From NCBI GenBank assembly GCA_030043575.1, contig JASHXK010000364.1, forward strand, positions 1 through 8,432: DNA of 8,432 nt, in the 5' to 3' direction. Origin of the DNA: Terriglobales bacterium (GTDB taxonomy: Bacteria; Acidobacteriota; Terriglobia; Terriglobales; Acidobacteriaceae). Positions 6,554 through 8,432 of this stretch are shown one piece after another (positions within the stretch are counted from its first letter, which is position 1; every line of letters starts with the position of its first letter). A model generated the notes under the pieces. It made no database searches and was not told where the DNA came from. It saw only the letters and a list, made by a program, of their open reading frames with translations. The translations under genes were made by a program, and so were the position numbers.

Positions 6554-7780
6554 TCAGGCTCCCTCGCCGTTCTGCTTGGGTGATTCACTTGGCTTAGCGG
6601 TAGTAGCCGGCAGGAGTTCCTTCACCGGCTCCGGGGGATGCGCGGCGGCAACTTCCTGGCTGCTCTGAAAGCGCTGCGCCGCAGTCCATGCTGCGCCCAC
6701 AGCCGATCCCACGATCAGGCCGGCAAGTCCGGTAGCGATGTGCGCGGGATGTCCGGCGCCGGTTGCGATGGGCGGATACGTGGCCGGCGGTGTGAAGTTG
6801 TGCACCGAAGCGTTTTGGAAAATCGGCACGTTGAAGGCGATGCCCTTTTCCGTGCAGCCCACGCAGGGAGCACCAATGCCGATGGGCCAGACATCCGGCA
6901 TTTCGTTGAACTGCCGGACCGAGCATCCGGCATGCGTGTCCGGACCTTTGCAGCCGAGCTTGTAAAGACACCAGCCGTGGCGATGACCTTCGTCGCCGAA
7001 CTGCTGCGCGAAACGACCGGAGTCGAAGTGCGGACGGCGCGGACAGTGCTCGTGAATGACGCGATCGTAGGCGAACTTGGGCCGCAGATTGCCGTCAAGT
7101 TCGGGCAAAGCTCCGGTGCGCACAAACTCCAGCACCGTGCCGAGCAGGTTGTACGGATTGGGCGGACAACCAGGGAGATTCACGATGGGCACGCCCTTGA
7201 TGAGATCGGCGACACCGTTGGCTCCGGTGGGATTGTCGCCGGCTGATGGCAATCCGCCCCACGAAGCGCACGATCCCATAGCCACGATGGCGCCTGCCTT
7301 GGCAGCGGCTTCCTCCAGCAATTGCGTTCCCGGCTTGCCACCCAGCTTGAAGTAAATGCCATCGCCCTTGGAAGGAATAGAGCCTTCGCAGACCAGCACG
7401 TACTTGCCGGCATAATTTCGCATCGCGGAGTGCAGCTGCTCCTCGGCCTGCTTGCCGGAGCCGGGCATCAGCGTCTCGTGGTACTCGAGCGAGATGATGT
7501 TGAGGATGAGGTCGGCGACGCCGGGCTTGGAGGTGCGCAACAAAGTCTCGGTGCAGCCGGTGCAATCCTGAAAGTGCAACCAGATGACCGGCGGGCGCGT
7601 GGTCTTGAGCAGGTCAGCAGCGAGCTCGCCGGCCCATGCCTTCTTGGTGATGGCGAGGCCAACGGGGGCTGCAATCATCAGCTCGCCGCAGAACTTGAGG
7701 AAATCTCTGCGAGGAATGCCGGCGCGGCGAAGCTGCTGGCCGATGGTTCCGGGTTGCTTGTGGTCATCGTGGCTGGCCAT
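6554..7780 (-). CDS. hybO: [NiFe] hydrogenase small subunit, group 1c HybO type
   Basis: The 408-residue precursor holds the three FeS clusters linking the active site to HybA. A twin-arginine motif (RRDFLK, residues 24-29) precedes a hydrophobic stretch and AWA. Proximal-cluster ligands are C73, C76, C171 and C205 (PGCPPNP); distal ones are H243, C246, C271 and C277; the medial [3Fe-4S] ligands are C286, C306 and C309. The two extra cysteines of O2-tolerant enzymes are absent (G75 and G176). A helix at about 345-365 anchors the C-terminus, followed by a 40-residue proline- and lysine-bearing tail, longer than in HybO. The ATG at 7780 has GGAG 9 bases upstream and gives a normal Tat N-terminus; the extra 32 codons possible upstream run through a palindromic leader and look non-coding. 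It is the first gene of the operon. Confidence 0.97.
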   Translation of the reverse strand: MASHDDHKQPGTIGQQLRRAGIPRRDFLKFCGELMIAAPVGLAITKKAWAGELAADLLKTTRPPVIWLHFQDCTGCTETLLRTSKPGVADLILNIISLEYHETLMPGSGKQAEEQLHSAMRNYAGKYVLVCEGSIPSKGDGIYFKLGGKPGTQLLEEAAAKAGAIVAMGSCASWGGLPSAGDNPTGANGVADLIKGVPIVNLPGCPPNPYNLLGTVLEFVRTGALPELDGNLRPKFAYDRVIHEHCPRRPHFDSGRFAQQFGDEGHRHGWCLYKLGCKGPDTHAGCSVRQFNEMPDVWPIGIGAPCVGCTEKGIAFNVPIFQNASVHNFTPPATYPPIATGAGHPAHIATGLAGLIVGSAVGAAWTAAQRFQSSQEVAAAHPPEPVKELLPATTAKPSESPKQNGEGA

Positions 7781-7804
7781 CCAAGATATCTCCAGGGGGA
7801 TTTG

Positions 7805-7836
7805 TCTGCTTAAACGAACGTTCGAACGTAAGCAGA
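7805..7836 (-). promoter_or_regulatory. Nested palindrome in the hybO leader (possible operator or mRNA hairpin)
   Basis: TCTGCTTA (7805-7812) and TAAGCAGA (7829-7836) form a perfect 8-bp inverted repeat. Within the 16 bases between them lie two overlapping perfect 10-bp palindromes, CGAACGTTCG (7815-7824) and CGTTCGAACG (7819-7828). The element ends 25 bases before the hybO start, just upstream of its ribosome binding site. It could be an operator or a hairpin in the mRNA leader; the sequence does not decide between these. Confidence 0.5.
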
Positions 7837-7874
7837 TGGGCGCTGACAGAAGTGTCTTATTTTGGGAATACGTC

Positions 7875-7880
7875 ACAATA
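7875..7880 (-). promoter_or_regulatory. Possible -10 box of the hydrogenase operon
   Basis: On the minus strand 7880-7875 reads TATTGT, four of six matches to TATAAT. No good -35 lies 17 bases upstream, but the CRP/FNR-like site is centred about 40 bases above the start this box would give (near 7868), which fits an activator-dependent class II promoter. This is inference from spacing. Confidence 0.28.
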
Positions 7881-7897
7881 TGATGTTCGGCACATCA
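7881..7897. promoter_or_regulatory. Inverted repeat TGATGT-N5-ACATCA, possible operator
   Basis: A perfect 6-bp inverted repeat with a five-base spacer sits directly upstream of the candidate -10 box. Its centre (7889) is about two helical turns from the CRP/FNR-like site at 7902-7915. The regulator is unknown. Confidence 0.4.
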
Positions 7898-7901
7898 GGA
7901 C

Positions 7902-7915
7902 GTGATCTGGATCAC
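7902..7915. promoter_or_regulatory. CRP/FNR-family binding site upstream of hybO
   Basis: GTGATC-TG-GATCAC is a perfect 6-2-6 palindrome. It matches the E. coli CRP consensus TGTGATCTAGATCACA except at the two outer bases and one central base. It also contains TGAT-N4-ATCA, the core of the FNR site TTGAT-N4-ATCAA, with G where FNR prefers T. Its position 122-135 bases upstream of the hybO start, and the known control of hydrogenase operons by CRP/FNR-type regulators, make it a good activator-site candidate. Which family member binds cannot be told. Confidence 0.55.
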
Positions 7916-7920
7916 TTTGG

Positions 7921-8250
7921 GCTCGCGTTGTGGGTGGTGATGGACGGCCCGGCGAAAGAGCGCGCTCTTCCGCGGGAGGCTCTCCAGGGCACGCCATGGT
8001 TTGGGATCTGGCGGGATGAGTTTTGCCACCGGTTGCGCCGGCATCTCCAGATGTCCCGGCAGGTGGCGTTTGGCTGGCGGAGTTGTGATATTCGCACCGA
8101 ATCCCGCCAGGGGTCGCGATCGTTAATTGGTCTGGTGAAACCGTGTTTGGCTGGGAATTACATTTTGCACTAACATGCTATATGTAATGACATCTTAGCG
8201 CCATAGAAAAGTTTACGGCTACCAGGAAAGTTCTACACCGTAGACAGTTT
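7921..8250. other. Region without a convincing gene
   Basis: I see no credible coding sequence, tRNA or rRNA here. A 103-codon open frame from a TTG at 7862 has no recognisable domain and begins inside the hydrogenase promoter region. The only structure of note is a perfect 10-bp inverted repeat, CTGGCGGGAT (8008-8017) and ATCCCGCCAG (8101-8110), separated by 83 bases. From about 8140 onward the sequence becomes more AT-rich. Confidence 0.5.
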
Positions 8251-8279
8251 TTGGCGTCGCGTAAGCCGCTAATTATAAA
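8251..8279 (+). promoter_or_regulatory. Sigma70-like promoter candidate
   Basis: TTGGCG (8251-8256) and TATAAA (8274-8279) are separated by exactly 17 bases, with four of six and five of six consensus matches, in an AT-rich stretch. Transcription would start near 8286 and run rightward into the hairpin at 8336-8387. Confidence 0.35.
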
Positions 8280-8285
8280 GGATAA

Positions 8286-8395
8286 GTCTTTTGGCCCGCA
8301 GACTGCTACTTACGAAGCCAGACGAAGTGGCGCATAGGGTCACTCGGATGCGAATTTCGGCCAGAGTTCGCCTCCCAGAGTGACCCTTTATTCTT
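8286..8395 (+). ncRNA. Candidate small RNA of about 105-110 nt
   Basis: The interval is framed by a promoter-like pair on the left and a terminator-like hairpin on the right and has no open frame of useful length. A small 5-bp stem (AGTCT 8285-8289 with AGACT 8300-8304) could form at the 5' end. I recognise no RNA family. The alternative is that the hairpin terminates a longer transcript or is an unrelated palindrome. Confidence 0.25.
8336..8392 (+). terminator. Rho-independent terminator candidate
   Basis: AGGGTCACTC (8336-8345) pairs perfectly with GAGTGACCCT (8378-8387). An inner stem GCGAA (8350-8354) with TTCGC (8367-8371) can stack inside, giving one long hairpin. TTTATTC follows on the plus strand, while the minus-strand side has no T-run, so it would terminate rightward transcription. 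Confidence 0.5.
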
Positions 8396-8432
8396 GTCTG
8401 AAATCTGCTGTCCGGCACATCGACCTCGCACT

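Noticed and set aside
6554..7780. O2-tolerant (six-cysteine proximal cluster) hydrogenase
   Set aside because: The two supernumerary cysteine positions are glycines (G75 and G176 from the chosen start).
7815..7828. LexA/SOS box (CGAAC-N4-GTTCG)
   Set aside because: CGAAC and GTTCG are directly adjacent with no four-base spacer, so the motif does not match.
7862..8173. 103-codon open frame on the plus strand starting at TTG
   Set aside because: It starts inside the hydrogenase promoter palindromes, has no Shine-Dalgarno, and its translation shows no recognisable domain.
8336..8387. tRNA-like segment because of the GGGTCAC/GTGACCC stem and a GTTCG string
   Set aside because: The arms are only about 50 bases apart and no cloverleaf with D and anticodon arms can be drawn; a terminator-like hairpin fits better.

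Overview
The window carries an almost complete membrane-bound [NiFe] hydrogenase operon of the Hyb type (group 1c, like E. coli hydrogenase 2) on the minus strand. Reading right to left it encodes the small subunit (hybO-like, 6554-7780), the ferredoxin-like subunit (hybA-like, 5632-6552), the NrfD-family membrane subunit (hybB-like, 3587-4891), the large subunit (hybC-like, 1927-3627) and its maturation protease (hybD-like, 1391-1930). Gene order and overlaps match the classical hybOABCD arrangement. HybO and HybA carry twin-arginine signals and one C-terminal membrane helix each, so the complex should sit on the periplasmic side and exchange electrons with the quinone pool through HybB. HybD should remove the 15-residue tail of the large subunit. 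No hybE, hybF, hybG or hyp genes are in the window.

The notable departure is an extra block of about 730 bp between hybA and hybB. It holds a gene for a four-helix-bundle (S23/IVS family) protein, a strip of REP-like palindromes upstream of it, and at each edge an array of the heptamer CGTTGTC. The two arrays point inward in opposite orientation and share a perfect 15-bp inverted repeat. The block therefore looks like a small repeat-bounded cassette that entered the operon without breaking either neighbour, and it now supplies the leader of hybB.

Upstream of hybO (7781-7920) are three palindromes: a near-consensus CRP/FNR-type site, a 6-5-6 inverted repeat next to a possible -10 box, and a palindrome-rich leader hairpin. 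Further right, 7921-8250 shows no convincing gene. Positions 8251-8395 could encode a small RNA on the plus strand, with a promoter-like pair and a terminator-like hairpin.

The left end holds the C-terminal part of a decayed IS3-family transposase (minus strand, cut by the window edge). Next to it is a plus-strand gene for an unrecognised multi-pass membrane protein (219-1337), convergent with the hydrogenase operon.

The organism cannot be fixed from sequence alone. The moderately GC-rich composition and the interspersed palindromes around 5459-5512 remind me of soil Acidobacteriota, which is recollection and inference rather than a search result.
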